DNA of 64,000 nucleotides. Origin: Halicephalobus mephisto (taxonomy: Eukaryota; Nematoda; Chromadorea; Rhabditida; Panagrolaimidae). The first letter of the stretch is position 1. The number at the start of each line of letters is the position of its first letter. Of the stretch, positions 45,501 through 54,800 are shown one piece after another. Where the stretch lies: NCBI GenBank assembly GCA_009193035.1, contig SWDT01000022.1, positions 186,001 through 250,000 of the forward strand. Reading direction: 5' to 3'. Below the pieces are notes generated by a model. That model saw nothing but the letters and a program-made list of their open reading frames with translations. It searched no databases and had not been told where the DNA came from. A program made the translations under genes and the position numbers.

Positions 45501-47457
45501 CTTACAGAAGGGCCTTAGGACTTCAGAAGAGATTCAACGACGTGGGATCTTTGGGATCTCAGTTATCGGACAAAAGCAAAACCCAGTGGGTCGGGAGAAT
45601 TAAGACTTTTTCGGAAGCTTCGAAGCAGCTGATTTTAAAAATCAAATCAGATCCAAAAAACAAACATCTTTCAGAATCTAATCAGATTTGCATGAAATTA
45701 GAACAAGAATTAAATACTATAATAACTGGATTGAAGGCTCAAGTAGCAGTGGATCAAAAAGAAAAAATGAAAAAAATCGAAATTCAAATGGATTTGGAAA
45801 AAGAAAAACAACTTTTGGAAACTCGAGAAAAAAACGAAAAAGAAAAAAAAATAAAAGAATTAAAAGAATTGGAATTAAAAAGACAAAAAGAAGAAATTGA
45901 ACGTCAGAAAAAAATTCAAAAATTAGAAGCCCAAATAAATCGCGAAAAAATGGAAGAAAATGAAAAACAAAAAAAATTAGAACAAGAAAGATTAGATGCA
46001 GAATTGGCAAGAAGACTAGCGATGGAAGACGGCCAAAACGTCATTCTTGATTCAAATAAAATCAACAATAATAATAATGTAAAAAATGGAAAACACAATT
46101 TGGCTGGATGGACTTATGCACAATTGAGAGACACTATTAATAACTCCAATAGTAAGTTTTTTATTAAATTAATTTTAAATAATTTTTAAATTTTCAATTA
46201 ATTCTTAAATTTTTAAATAAATTTTAAATAATTTTTAAATTTTAAATAACTTTTAAATAATTTTAAATTTTTTATAATTTTTTTAATTCTAGAAATTAAT
46301 TTTAAATAATTTTTAAATTTTCAAATAATTCTTAAATTTTTAAATTTTAAATTTTTTATGATTTTTTTTATTCTAGAAATTAATTCTTATATTTTAAATA
46401 ATTTTTAATTTTTTTAAAGTTTAGAAATCTAAAAAGTTATGGAATTTTTGAAAAATAATTTCACAAAAATTGTGAAGAGTTTACGAAGTTTATTATACTT
46501 TCTGTCATATTAGCTGAGACCAGATAATGACTTCCGCAATATCACAAAAGATTACAAAAATAACTTCTTCAAAAATGATAAGAACAACAAAAAATTTTTC
46601 CGCCTGTTTTCTTCTTTTCGTTGCAGGACCTCGCTTTTTCAAATTTTTCTCTTTTACGGAGGGCGCGAAGCACATTTATTTGGTCCTCTCTCTCTTCTTT
46701 TTTTTCTTCTTCTCTCTTCCTCTCTCTTCTTCTCTTCTTTCTCTTTCTTCTTTTCTCTATTCTTCTCTCTCTTCTTTTCTTTTCTCTATTCTTTTCTCTT
46801 TCTTCTTCTCCTTCTTCTTTTCTCTATTCTTCTCTCTCTTCTTTTCTTTTCTCTATTCTTCTTCTCTCTCTTCTTTTCTATCATTCCTTTTTCGACTGTC
46901 GACAAAAATTTGTTTTTAGTTTTTATGCAGCTTGATTCAATTATTGATTGATTTTAGACCTGGAATTACTGTATGCCTGTAGACAAGAGCTCTCCGACCG
47001 ACTCCGGCACTACCACCAATGGAAAGCTCAGAATCTGCCGACATCTGGAATGAACCCCAACCAAAGAGCCCCTAACTCTGTATTGTTTGCTCCAGTCCCC
47101 CATCCGGAGATATCTTCGACAAATGCCCCTCCTCCGATCCAAAGGTACTTCAGAGTTCCTTTTTCAACTCCTTCAGACGGCGTCAGAAGTACTCAAATTT
47201 CAAATTCATCTCTTAACGGATTTTGGTATGCTCATTTCGATGGACAATTCGTGGCAAGACAAATGGAAATTCATCCAAACAAATCTCCCATACTATTAAT
47301 CGCAGGAAAAGACGATCATCTAATGTGCGAATTAACATTAGATCAAACACAATTAACAAGAAAAAAAGGCGTAGAAATTCGACCAGATGAATTCGAATCA
47401 TTATGGATAAAATACAATGGAATGCCTTATTATCCGGATATCACAAGAGCCAAGTGA
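24553..47457 (+). CDS. MYO6: Class VI unconventional myosin (minus-end-directed motor)
   Basis: This is an actin motor moving toward pointed ends in endocytosis, organelle positioning and, in worms, sperm development. Ten exons join in phase: 24553-24828, 25172-25370, 25513-25871, 26352-26910, 27418-27710, 28938-29249, 44031-44255, 45151-45358, 45402-46151 and 46958-47457. They encode 1226 residues, close to the usual class VI length. Seen: P-loop [12 protein letters not shown] (split by an intron), switch [11 protein letters not shown], switch II DIAGFEFF, Thr of the TEDS site in [36 protein letters not shown], the reverse-gear/IQ region ([19 protein letters not shown]), a charged ER/K helix, and cargo domain [19 protein letters not shown]...GKDD. 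Vertebrate WWY is FWY and RRL is DRL. The C-terminus stops about 25 residues early. C. elegans has two class VI myosins (spe-15/hum-3 and hum-8), and I cannot say which is the ortholog. Confidence 0.97.
24842..25160. repeat. GATGAACATGTT-type minisatellite in myosin intron 1
   Basis: Interleaved short units (GTCGATGAACATGTTGATGA and variants with CATGGGTCGATGGACGTG) fill intron 24829-25171. They are open in several frames on both strands (Met/Asn/Ser-rich or His-rich), but the exon 1 frame meets a stop at 24874-24876. Confidence 0.85.
25875..26345. repeat. TTTTCATATATGAACTTTAA tandem repeat filling a myosin intron
   Basis: About ten imperfect units contain CATATATGAACTTTAATTTC and CTAATGTTATAAATAAG. 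They occupy virtually all of intron 25872-26351. Confidence 0.85.
27005..27310. repeat. Two-copy ~145-bp tandem repeat
   Basis: Copies starting near 27008 and 27152 share GAATCTGAAGTCAAAATAAG and CCAACTGATATCTTATCAAT. They are in myosin intron 26911-27417. Confidence 0.8.
27745..28086. mobile_element. TA-flanked inverted-repeat element with GTTAAATC array
   Basis: The left end CAGTCGACTCCCGATATAAC follows TA at 27745. The right end GAGAGTCGATTG precedes TA at 28085. The interior is a degenerate array of AAAGTTACGTTAAATYGA-like units. There is no ORF. It lies in myosin intron 27711-28937. Confidence 0.7.
28440..28590. repeat. ~22-bp tandem repeat
   Basis: Six units of AAATTTCTAAATTTTTTCGA plus TTTT. 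A/T low-complexity continues to 28930. Confidence 0.85.
29757..31813 (-). CDS. Nematode chemoreceptor-type 7TM GPCR, copy A (nested in myosin intron)
   Basis: Three exons read on the minus strand: 31813-31492, 30923-30697 and 30137-29757 (930 nt, 309 residues). The start is set by alignment to its paralogs; an upstream in-frame Met at 31858 is possible. Shared landmarks are [14 protein letters not shown] in TM2, [14 protein letters not shown] after TM3, [14 protein letters not shown] in the long extracellular loop, and [12 protein letters not shown] in TM6. TM7 ends [17 protein letters not shown]. The extra intron 30924-31491 splits ...CCIG from VPFYIRY, a point that is uninterrupted in the three paralogs. 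It is almost entirely two copies of the CGTAACTTTTGG element. The gene is probably a sensory receptor of the str/srd/srh superfamily, exact family undecided. It is the most diverged of the four. Confidence 0.85.
30240..30510. repeat. GATTCTGAATCTGAAGTCAGA tandem repeat
   Basis: Units contain GGATTCTGAATCTGAAGTCA followed by GAATCAACAATTTTCAGAAT. They sit in the second intron of GPCR copy A (30138-30696). The same motif recurs near 61980-62230. Confidence 0.8.
30946..31470. mobile_element. TIR element, two copies in tandem inside a GPCR intron (copies 2 and 3)
   Basis: Copy 2 spans about 30946-31102 (CACACAAGAAGAAACGTAAC to AGTTACGCTTTTTTGTG). Copy 3 spans about 31156-31470 and ends AAGTTACACTTTTTTGTG. 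Both are bounded by TA. Internal units carry AATGTGACGATTGTGTTAC. Confidence 0.75.
32040..32310. repeat. ~26-bp tandem repeat
   Basis: About nine units of TTTTTAGAATTAAAAGATTT plus TCAAAG. This is in the 3 kb upstream of GPCR copy A, where nothing else is seen on either strand apart from the element at 32757. Confidence 0.8.
32757..32959. mobile_element. TIR element, short clean copy (copy 4)
   Basis: This is the best-defined copy. TA at 32755 is followed by CACACAAAAAAGTGTAACTT, and it ends TTTACGCTTTTTTTGTGTG followed by TA at 32960. It is 203 bp with only about three internal units. Confidence 0.8.
33245..33449 (-). pseudogene. Decayed chemoreceptor GPCR fragment
   Basis: Read on minus, the sequence matches the first 70 or so residues of the receptor at 40076-41042 ([18 protein letters not shown], then [14 protein letters not shown] and [18 protein letters not shown]). 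The start codon is absent. A net 2-nt deletion in the stretch after ATTCTGCT (near 33391) shifts the frame between the two blocks. Similarity stops around 33245, so TM3-TM7 are missing. It is a truncated, frameshifted relic of the cluster. Confidence 0.85.
33759..33830 (-). tRNA. tRNA-like sequence, probably degenerate or tRNA-derived
   Basis: Read on minus, it folds as a cloverleaf. The acceptor is GCTCTCG/CGAGAGA (6 of 7 pairs), the D stem GCTT/AAGC and the anticodon stem CTTGC/GCAAG with loop CCGGATA. The T arm is ACGGG-TTCGATA-CCTGC with one mismatch and one wobble. Position 33 is C rather than U, and the base after the presumptive GGA anticodon is U, so a functional tRNA is doubtful. It may be the head of a SINE. 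Confidence 0.4.
35075..35235. repeat. ~44-bp tandem repeat
   Basis: Three to four units contain GTGTTCTGGATATCTTCGAT and ATAAAAAAGACTTTAGTTT. An ORF through it (I-F-D-I-K-K-T-L) is a by-product. Confidence 0.85.
35945..36105 (-). other. GC-richer island with short ORF-like remnant
   Basis: On minus it reads open for about 40 codons, including [20 protein letters not shown] and a stop. It then turns A/T-rich. The paralogous flank at 42934 lacks it, so it looks like an insertion, possibly a transposon relic. No family is recognised. Confidence 0.3.
36118..37089 (-). CDS. Chemoreceptor-type 7TM GPCR, copy B (nested)
   Basis: Two exons on minus, 37089-36541 and 36495-36118, with a 45-bp intron (L|GTGAGT ... 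CTTTAG|E), give 308 residues. TM1 follows [22 protein letters not shown]2 has [14 protein letters not shown], then [15 protein letters not shown] after TM3 and [16 protein letters not shown] in the extracellular loop. TM6 has [19 protein letters not shown], and TM7 ends [18 protein letters not shown]. It is nearly identical, intron included, to copy D at 42934-43905. Similarity ends within a few bases of the stop. It probably acts in a ciliated sensory neuron. The superfamily (str/srd/srh-like) rests on general architecture. Confidence 0.9.
37493..37909. mobile_element. TIR element (copy 5)
   Basis: TA at 37491 is followed by CACACAAAAAAGCGTAATTT. It ends AAAAGTTACGTTTTTTTG before TATA. About seven internal units contain AAAATGTGACGATTCTGTTAC. 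It lies just upstream of GPCR copy B. Confidence 0.78.
37912..39058. other. A/T-rich intronic spacer
   Basis: This is unique A/T-rich DNA with no coding signal or strong repeat on either strand. Confidence 0.5.
39061..39345. mobile_element. Two adjacent CAGTAGAACTTGGATA elements
   Basis: Element a (39061-39163, shortened to 103 bp) is bounded by TA. Element b (39166 to about 39342) starts CAATAGAACTTCGATATC and ends CCAAGTTCGATTG. Both have inverted ends, as at 20938-21287. Confidence 0.78.
39682..39858. mobile_element. CAGTAGAACTTGGATA element, single copy
   Basis: TA precedes 39682 and TA follows 39858. The ends CAGTAGAACTTGGATA and ATATCCAAGTTATACTG are inverted. It is 177 bp. Confidence 0.8.
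40076..41042 (-). CDS. Chemoreceptor-type 7TM GPCR, copy C (nested)
   Basis: Two exons on minus, 41042-40494 and 40453-40076, with a 40-bp intron at the same place as in copies B and D, give 308 residues. Landmarks are [84 protein letters not shown] and [18 protein letters not shown]. It is diverged in sequence from B and D but collinear throughout. The pseudogene at 33245-33449 is its closest relative in the window. Ligand and expression are unknown. Confidence 0.9.
41043..42187. other. Spacer between GPCR copies C and D
   Basis: There is a two-copy direct repeat near 41150-41225 (AGTGCTTCTGAAAARTGAAA with TTACAGAA). Otherwise it is A/T-rich, with no gene seen. Confidence 0.5.
42190..42603. 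mobile_element. TIR element (copy 6), possibly two fused copies
   Basis: It starts with ACAAAAAAACGTAACTTTTG and ends CCAAAAGTTACGTTTTTTGT. A second internal start-like segment (AAAAGTAACTTTTGGGACAA at about 42309) suggests one element nested in, or fused to, another. Confidence 0.72.
42934..43905 (-). CDS. Chemoreceptor-type 7TM GPCR, copy D (nested)
   Basis: Two exons on minus, 43905-43357 and 43311-42934, with a 45-bp intron, give 308 residues. The start is the Met of [20 protein letters not shown] by alignment to copy B, although an in-frame Met exists at 43950. It differs from copy B at only a small number of residues (for example KKGY to KKRY, APAVTS to APAITS). The intron is also almost identical, which indicates recent duplication or gene conversion. 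The gene ends upstream of myosin exon 7, about 125 bp from the splice acceptor, so receptor regulatory DNA abuts a myosin splice site. Confidence 0.9.
44432..45105. repeat. Two ~150-bp direct repeats flanking a GAATATAGAGATATAG array
   Basis: Repeat arms at about 44432-44592 and 44955-45105 share ACAACTCTGATRAATTGAAT, TACCGGTACG and TTTATGTACCCGGTGCATTA, and end GGGCTATTTTTGTGTAT. The 360 bp between them is (GAATATAGAGATATAGGAAT)-like simple repeat. It lies in myosin intron 44256-45150. Related to 13000-13325. Confidence 0.78.
46680..46885. repeat. CT-rich pyrimidine tract
   Basis: A dense CTCTCTTCTTTTCTCTATTC tract runs on the + strand within the last myosin intron (46152-46957). Ser/Leu/Phe ORFs here are artefacts. 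The preceding 46190-46440 is A/T repeat. Confidence 0.85.
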
Positions 47458-47835
47458 TTTTTATATGATGAAATTTAAAAATAAAATGAAATAAAAATCC
47501 AAAAAAATTTAAAATTCCCAACATTTAAAAAAATAAAAAATACTCAAAATTTAAAAAAATAAAAAAATTTCAATATTTTAAAAAATAAAAAATATTCAAT
47601 ATTTAAAAAAAATAAAAAAATTTAAAAATTTAAAAAATTTCGAACATCTTTAAAAACTCAAAAATCTTCAACTTTAAAAAAACTACAACGATCAAATTAA
47701 AAGTAATTTTAAAAACCACAAATTCCGAAACAATTGTTTTTGTCAATTATCAACTAATCTTCCAAAAATAAAATCTCTCCATGACAAACATTTTAAAAGT
47801 TTTATAAAATCAACAACGAATCATAATCCTCTGGA
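47458..47835. other. Convergent 3' region between myosin VI and AATF
   Basis: This is A-rich, with AATAAA-like signals just after the myosin stop (near 47482). No gene is seen. Confidence 0.6.
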
Positions 47836-49428
47836 TCACTTGAAAAGTGATCTAAACAATTCATTCCTCTTCTCGTGAGACCATTCAACGCATTCCGGTC
47901 TTGAAGCATAAAAGTTAACGAGTTTCGGAATTGTGATGAACTTGATTCTCTTATCGTAGTTACCACGAGGATCAACGACTTTCTTAACTCGATTTTGACG
48001 AAGTTTCTGAAGCTCAATAAACTGCCTGCTCATCTCCACTGGATCTGAAGTTTGGGCACTTTTCTGTTCGATAAATTCCTTCAAGAGAGTTTGATAAAAG
48101 TCGTCGTCGTCAAAAATCTCCGGATCAATTGAGGATTCTGGATTCGCACCGAGTCTACGGTCGTTGGAACGTCTTTGTTGAGTTCGACGAAGAAGTCGAA
48201 ATTTATCCGAGAGGACCTGGAAGGATTGACTTAGATTAGTTTTGCATTAAACCCTTACTCTCTCAATTTGCTTCATTACAGACGATTCCAAAACAGCTAG
48301 GTCTTTGGAATTTTTACTTTTCCGTCCAACAAACTTGGTTCTATCGTCCCACTTCGTCAAGACTTCGGACAAAGTTTCGGCAAATTTCTTTTCTCGTAAT
48401 GATAGGGCTTTCTGGAAAGAATGGAGACGTTTGTCGGAGTGCCCTTTAGGTGTAACTCCATTTTGAGTTCCGTTAGCTTTGGGTTCTTCTTCGTCTGAAT
48501 TTGCTTCTTCTACATCTTCGTCCTCGGCCATTTCGTCATCTTCTGCCTCACTTCCATCAGATTCTTCTTCATCCTCAGAGCTCTCAATTTCTTCGTCGTC
48601 TTCATCCAGTGAATTCGAAGCTCCCTGTTTGCTCAAAACTTCTTCAGCTTCGAGCAGACCTTGAACGACATCAAAGATGTTCGTCCTTAACTTTTCCAGA
48701 TTTCCCTTTGTTTCAGGATCTGCTTCTTTGATCATCTTCTTAGCAGTATCCCCTCTAGGTAGTTGATTGAAGACCCTTAGAGCAGCATGGGTCTTGATTG
48801 TGAGCCGCATGATAGAATCCCAAAGCTGCAGCTGAGCTCGAACAGCCTCCGCCTTCTCGTTTTCGTCCATCTTTGAAGTGCTCATTGTTTGGATTCCATC
48901 TTCTTCTTCTGACTCGACTTCCATTTCTTCATCCTCGGCCATATCGTCATATTCCTCATCCTCTTCACCGTTGGCGATTTCGTAAGCACCGCTCGCGAGT
49001 GCTCTTTCTGCAATTAGGATTCATATATGAAAATTTATAAAAAAAAACAAACCTTCATCACCGGAACCTTCTTCTTCATCATCAGATGCCTCTTCTTCAG
49101 ATTCGCCGAGGATTTGGTTGCGTTTCGGGGTGGATAAAGAAAATCCAGAGCTTTCGCCAAAGATTTCTTTCCTTGTAGTTTTCGATCCTCTGTATTTGGC
49201 GTCGGATTCTTCCAAATCAATAGTCTGTCGTATCCTTCTGACTCCAGATTCCACTTCATCCTCGTCATCACTTTGTTTTTCTAGAATTTTTTTGGACGAA
49301 GTTCCTAAAAAAAATAAATTCGATATATAAAAAACCCGAAACAAACCATCGAAATCTTCGTCTTCGAGATCTGCCAGAGCCGGAGTAGGATTAGTCAGTT
49401 CTTCTAGTTGCTTTCGTAATGAAGACAT
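47836..49428 (-). CDS. AATF: AATF/Che-1 (Traube) nucleolar protein
   Basis: AATF/Bfr2-type proteins act in small-subunit rRNA processing and, in animals, in transcription and apoptosis control. Four exons on minus, 49428-49347, 49304-49053, 49007-48259 and 48216-47836, give 487 residues with all phases consistent. Seen: N-terminal SSLRKQLEELTNPTPALADL, long Glu/Asp/Ser acidic blocks (residues about 90-140 and 210-250), and a central helical region (AQLQLWDSIMRLTIKTHAAL, EKKFAETLSEVLTKWDDRT). The C-terminal TRAUB-type region is DDDFYQTLLKEFIEQ, DPRGNYDKRIKFITIPKLVN and RNELFRSLFK. The length and order of regions fit the family. It is tail-to-tail with myosin VI and divergent from the small membrane protein gene. 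Likely nuclear. Confidence 0.94.
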
Positions 49429-50422
49429 GATTGAAAAAAGTACGTAAAAAATAAAAATTAAGAAAAAATAAAATTTAAGGAATTCGTCGAAAAACGAAAT
49501 TCTCGAACATAGTTTTCGCTTCGGGACCTCTCGTGCTTGAAAAAAGAACTTGACTGATCCCAAAGTTTTTAGGATTTTTGAAATTTAATTTTAATTTTTG
49601 AATTTTATAAATTTTAACTAAAATATTTTCGAAATTCTCAATAGAATAATTTTTTAAATGTTGTATTTTCGATTTTTATAATGCAATTTTTAAATTCAAA
49701 TTAAAAATTAAAAAATTTCAAGTTTTTATAAAAATCCAAAAATACGCATTGAGATCGTTTTTTAAAGATTTTTATAATAATGGAGTTTTGAAATGAATAT
49801 AAAAAATTCGAAACATGTTTTTATAAAAATTCGAAAATTCGTGTTGAGACAATTTTTAAAAATTTTTATTTTTTAAATTTTTTTTTTAATAATTTAATTT
49901 TGAATTTAAGATAAAAAAAATCAGAAATTTTTAATTTTTATAAAAATTCGTGTTGAAACAATTTTTAAAAATTTTTATTTTTTATTTTTTATTTATTTTT
50001 TTTATTTTTATTTTTTTAATTTTTAATTTTTTTTAATAATTTAATTTTGAATTTAAGATAAAAAAATCAGAAATTTTTAATTTTCTCTAAAAATCTGTGT
50101 TGAGACAATTTTGAAAAAATTTTATTTTTTTGAATTTTTAAAAAAATTTATTTAATTTTTGATTTTTAAATTAGATTTTTTGGATTTTTTTGGAGGATTC
50201 CTGGTTTTTGAAGAACCTGATAGATCCTCCATATCCGTGTTCCGTTGTCCACAGGACGTTCCAGAACAAAGAACGGATCAAACACGTGAAATTAAGCCTT
50301 CTCCGCCGTCTGAAATCGCACATATGCACTTGACTGTCTCCAAGCAAGAACAGGAACCGCCTTCTCTGGTCCATCGTCCCTGAAAAAAGACGGATGATCA
50401 GAAGAGAACCGATCTGGCGACA
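49429..50422. other. Divergent upstream region between AATF and the small membrane gene
   Basis: The stretch 49720-50110 is an A/T array containing AAAATTCGTGTTGAGACAAT. 50200-50420 is higher-complexity and probably holds the 5' leader or promoter of the + gene. Its short ORFs on both strands lack support. Confidence 0.55.
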
Positions 50423-51379
50423 ATGCTGTTCGAACTTACGAATTCTGGCACCGTTGTCTGGCTAATCGTCTTCGGAATTGCCGGAGCTTTGTAAGGTTTT
50501 ATTTATTTTTAAATTTTTTTATTTTTAAATTTCTTTGATTTCGTAAATTTTTTTTATTTTTATTTTTAAATTTTTTTATTTCATTAATTTTTTTTATTTT
50601 TAAATTTCTTTAATTTCATAAATTTTTTTATTTTTTAAATTTTGTAAAATTAAAATTTTTGTTTTTTAAATTTTATAAATTTTTTTTATTTTTAAATTTT
50701 GTAAAATTTTTCCTATTTCTATTTTTAAATTAACTTTTTTATTAAACTTTATTATTTTTTAAAAGTTTTATTTTTAATTTTTTTTATTTTTTAAAATTTT
50801 ACTGAAATTGAAAAATTTCTATTATTTTGATTTTTTTAAAATTATTATTTAGATTTCTTTGAAAATTGATTTTTCAAAAATTATTATTCAAATTTTTTTA
50901 AAATTTAATTTTTTAAAATTATTATTTAGATTTCTTTGAAAATTGATTTTTTAAAAATTATTATTGAAATTTTTTTTAAACTTAATTTTCCAAAAATTAT
51001 TATTAAAATTTTTTTAAAATTTAATTTTTTTTTAAATTTAATTTTTTTTAAATTATTATTCAAATTTCTCTGAAAATTAATTTTTTTTCAGATCACTAGC
51101 CCTCGGGGCAGGATGTACTCTTTTGTTTCTGCATTTTCATGATCCAGAAAAATCCGCAAAAATCGAAACAAAATTAAAAAACGAAAGTCAAGTTTGTTTT
51201 TTTATTTATTTTTTTCATTTTTTAACGATTCAATAATTTTAGAAATAAAAAAAACTGGTTTTTTATCTGTTAATGATGACAGTTATCTTATTCGATTTTT
51301 TCAGAAAGAACCCTTGTCCGAGAAGGTCACTCCATCGACGACGGACCAGCCTTTGGAAATTGTAGTTTCCCAGAATTAA
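50423..51379 (+). CDS. Small single-pass membrane protein (80 aa)
   Basis: Three exons (50423-50490, 51092-51191 and 51305-51379) join in phase to 80 residues. The ATG sits in GACAATGCT. The protein has a short N-terminus (MLFELTNSG), one strong hydrophobic segment (VVWLIVFGIAGALSLALGAG then CTLLFLHF, split by intron 1), and a 40-residue charged tail ending PLEIVVSQN. The Gly/Ala spacing resembles packed TM helices. The tail is Lys/Glu-rich next to the membrane. No family is recognised. It sits between the 5' end of AATF and the 3' end of the Patched-related gene. Its introns are A/T-rich (50491-51091) with clean donors and acceptors. It could be a regulatory micropeptide or an accessory subunit; this is not demonstrable here. 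Confidence 0.65.
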
Positions 51380-51890
51380 ATCGATTTCATTTTTTTGTGC
51401 AAAATTATTCAAATTTTAAAACCTAAAATTTTAAACAGTAATATTAATTTTATTTTTGTACAAATTTATTGAATTTTAAAAAAAATTATAAATTTTATTT
51501 TTTTACATAAGTTAAAAAAAATAAATTTTTAAAAATTAGAAAATTTAAAAAGTTATAAATTTTATTTTTTTTTACAAATTTTTAAAAATTGTAAATTTTA
51601 TTTTTTTTTTACAAATTTTAAAAATTGTAAATTTTATTTTTGTACAAATTTGAAAAATTGTAAATTTTATTTTTGTACAAATTTTTAAAAAGTTATAAAT
51701 TTTACTTTTGTACAAATTGAGCAAATTTATGAAAATTCAAAGAGCCCCGGGAATGATCACTAAAAACAGACAGGATTTGAGAAACTTGGATCTGACTTGA
51801 AAACTCGTTTTGAAGGACCTAATTACGTTCAGGAAATTTTCCTGATTAATTTCCACCGAATTCGGCGAAAATTCCGCTGAATGGGATTCC
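51380..51890. other. Convergent 3' spacer with A/T repeat
   Basis: This is a tandem TGTAAATTTTATTTTTGTAC-type repeat over 51440-51720. No gene is seen. Confidence 0.6.
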
Positions 51891-54800
51891 TCAGACAGGG
51901 TTCGGGGAAGGTGTCCGTTTTCCGTTGCCTGTGGGCTTGGGTAAAGTGGAGGGTTTGTCATTTGACTCAATATCGCTTTCTGGAGTAACTTTGTCGGCGG
52001 TTTTGAAGCCAGATCCGATGTAATCCCACATGACCAGGAAAGCCGGGATGAACACGAGGGCGTGGATGTTGCAGAGCGTCACGCAGAGGGTCATCGTTTT
52101 CACAAAAACCTGAAAAAATCCAATTTTATTTTTTAAAATAAAAAAAATTTAATTTTAAACTTTAAGTTTAACTTTAAAGATAATCTTCGAAAAAATTATA
52201 AATTTTATTTTAAAGCGAAAAACATTTATTTTTAATTTTGATATAAAATTAATTTAAAAATCATAATTTACATCTTAAAAAAATATATTTTTGATATAAA
52301 ATTAATTCAAAAAATTATAAATTAAATCTTAAAATAAAAAAAACATATTTTTTTGATAAAAAATTAATTCAAAAAATTATAAATTACATCTTAAAAAAAA
52401 TATATTTTTGATATAAAATTAATTTAAAAATTATAAATTATATCTTAAAATAAAAATATATTTTTGATATAAAATTAATTAAAAAATTATAAATTATATT
52501 TAAAAAAAATATATTTTTTTATTTTTAATTTTGATGAAATGAAATTCTGGATAACTTACGGATGACATGTAGAGGTCGACAAATAGCAGACTAGAAACGC
52601 AAAGAATCATGGAAACTGCTGCTTGGATGGCCGGGAAGGCGATTGTTGATAGACAATTGGCCAATTTTTCCTGAGGGCTTGAATCTTTTCCTCTTACTGT
52701 AGCTAAATAATAATGAAAACTTGTGTGAGCAGGTAAATCACAACTAGATCCGACGCAGATGATCAATGCAGCCATGGATATAGGATCTAAATCTATTCCC
52801 CACCAAGAAATAAGTCCCAAAATTCCAGTACAAATCGACAAAACCGCTGTTGTGGCGATTGTGACTGCGAACCAAGAATTCAGGAAAATGTAACAGACGA
52901 ATCCCATGCAGACCAGAGCCCCGGTCACGGATTGCCAAGTGTCCGACGGCATGTTTTCTATAAGATCCAAAAAAATTGCATCTTCGTTAAAAACAGAAGC
53001 TTCAAATTCATCGGAGTAATTGTCCACAACATTTCTCCATTTATTGAGGAGATTTCCACGTTCGGTCCAGATGGATAATTCGTCTCCTTGGTAAGCCGTA
53101 GTGAAGAAGAATTTCTCGAGGTTACTGTCGTTGTCAAGTCTGAAGAAACCGGCCCAATAGGAAAATTCCAAGTAGTCTGTAAAATCGCGAAGATTGTCGT
53201 CATTGTACAGATGGGCCAATCGGTCCTCCTTCGGGACGAGGCCTGAGGCACTCGAGTTGGAGTCCGGTTCTGTCGTCAGAAGTTCTACTTGGGGTTCTTC
53301 GAATTCGTTAAATTCGCCGTTGGTCTGCTGAAACTCGAGGAAGTCCCTGATGAAGTACTTCGTCCCCAGAGGCCCCCAGGAGCCCCCGATCGCCTCCATG
53401 TCCCTCACGAATTGGTTCATTTTCTTCAATCTTTCTTCATCAGAGAAGTTTCCAGGACGATTAACGAAAACAGTAGCCATGGTGTAACGGGGTATCTGGT
53501 ACTTGACCCTGAGTTGATCGAGTTCCAAAAGAGAAGAGTCCCTGGAGAACAGCTTCTGAGTGGAGAGATTAATGTTGATCCGAGTTATTCCCTGAAATAA
53601 AACAATTCTAAAAAACATTACAGTAATAAACTGACGTAAACAGACAAAGCCAAGTAGGCAAAGTAACTGATGATGATCAAAGCCGCCACGGACTTGTTCG
53701 CGACGAAGTTGACGTAGGCCCACATCGTCTTCGAAATCGCTTCTTTCGTTTCTTCGTGAAATTTCGATTGTTGTCTCTGAAAATTAAAAATTCCAGATAT
53801 TTTTAGTAAAGAATTACGGTCAAAATTGGAAGTCTAAGTTTGGACTTTTCGTGATGAAATAGCATCTATGGATTTTCCTATTTGAAAAAGTTATCTTATT
53901 CAAATTAATAGTTAAAACGTAACTTTTGGATCAAGAACAAATGAAAATCGTCACTATCATGTTACATTTTCGCCACAAATGTAAAATATTCATAAAAATG
54001 TGACCATGTTACAATTTGTCAAAAATGTAAAACATAAAAACCGTCACTATTAAGTTACATTTTAATCAAAAATCTAAAACATTCACGAAAAATGTGACCA
54101 TGTTACAATTTGTCAAAAATGTAAAACATAAAAATCGTCACTATCATGCTACATTTTTGTCAAAGATGTAAAATATTTATAAAAATGTGACGATTATGGT
54201 ATATTTTTGTCACAAATTTTAAATATTCATAAAAATTTGATCATTATGTTACAATTTGTCAAAAATGTAAAATATTCATAAAAATGTGACGATTGTGTCG
54301 CATTTCGTTACAAAAGTCAAATATCCATGAAAAATGTGACGATTATGTTATAATTTGTCAAAAATATTAAATATCCATGAAAAATGTGACAATTATGTTA
54401 TAATTTGTCACAAATGTAAAATATTTATAAAAATGTGATAATTATGTTACATTTTGTCACATTTCGCAATTGTTAAGAATTCAAAAGTTACTTTTTTTGT
54501 GTTTAATATTTGAATTTTCGAATCGAAACATGTCTTGTGAGTCTATCCTAGCGTGAAAGGTCCAACTTTCAACCTCGAACTTTGACGGTTAACTTTGATG
54601 AAATGAAACACGGTGTCTGATTACGGTATTGAGCAATCAGTAAACATAAAAAAATAAAAATTTCTGTAAATGAAAAAATATTCAAAATTTTCCTAGAAAA
54701 TTAGAATCTGATCTAATTTAAAGCATTTTTGAAAATTCTGATTAAATATAGATTATTTTGGAAATTTCTAATCTAATTTATCATGAATATTTTCAGAATA

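Noticed and set aside
46527..46935. Overlapping Ser/Leu/Phe-rich ORFs over 100 codons
   Set aside because: They are translations of a CT-rich tract inside the last myosin intron.
24553..47457. Two separate myosin genes split by the receptor cluster
   Set aside because: The motor domain is continuous across 29249/44031 in phase, with the conserved HFVRCIKPN segment directly following. No duplicated or missing motor region is seen.
48479..48731. Ser-rich + strand ORFs
   Set aside because: They are the antisense of the Glu/Asp blocks of AATF.
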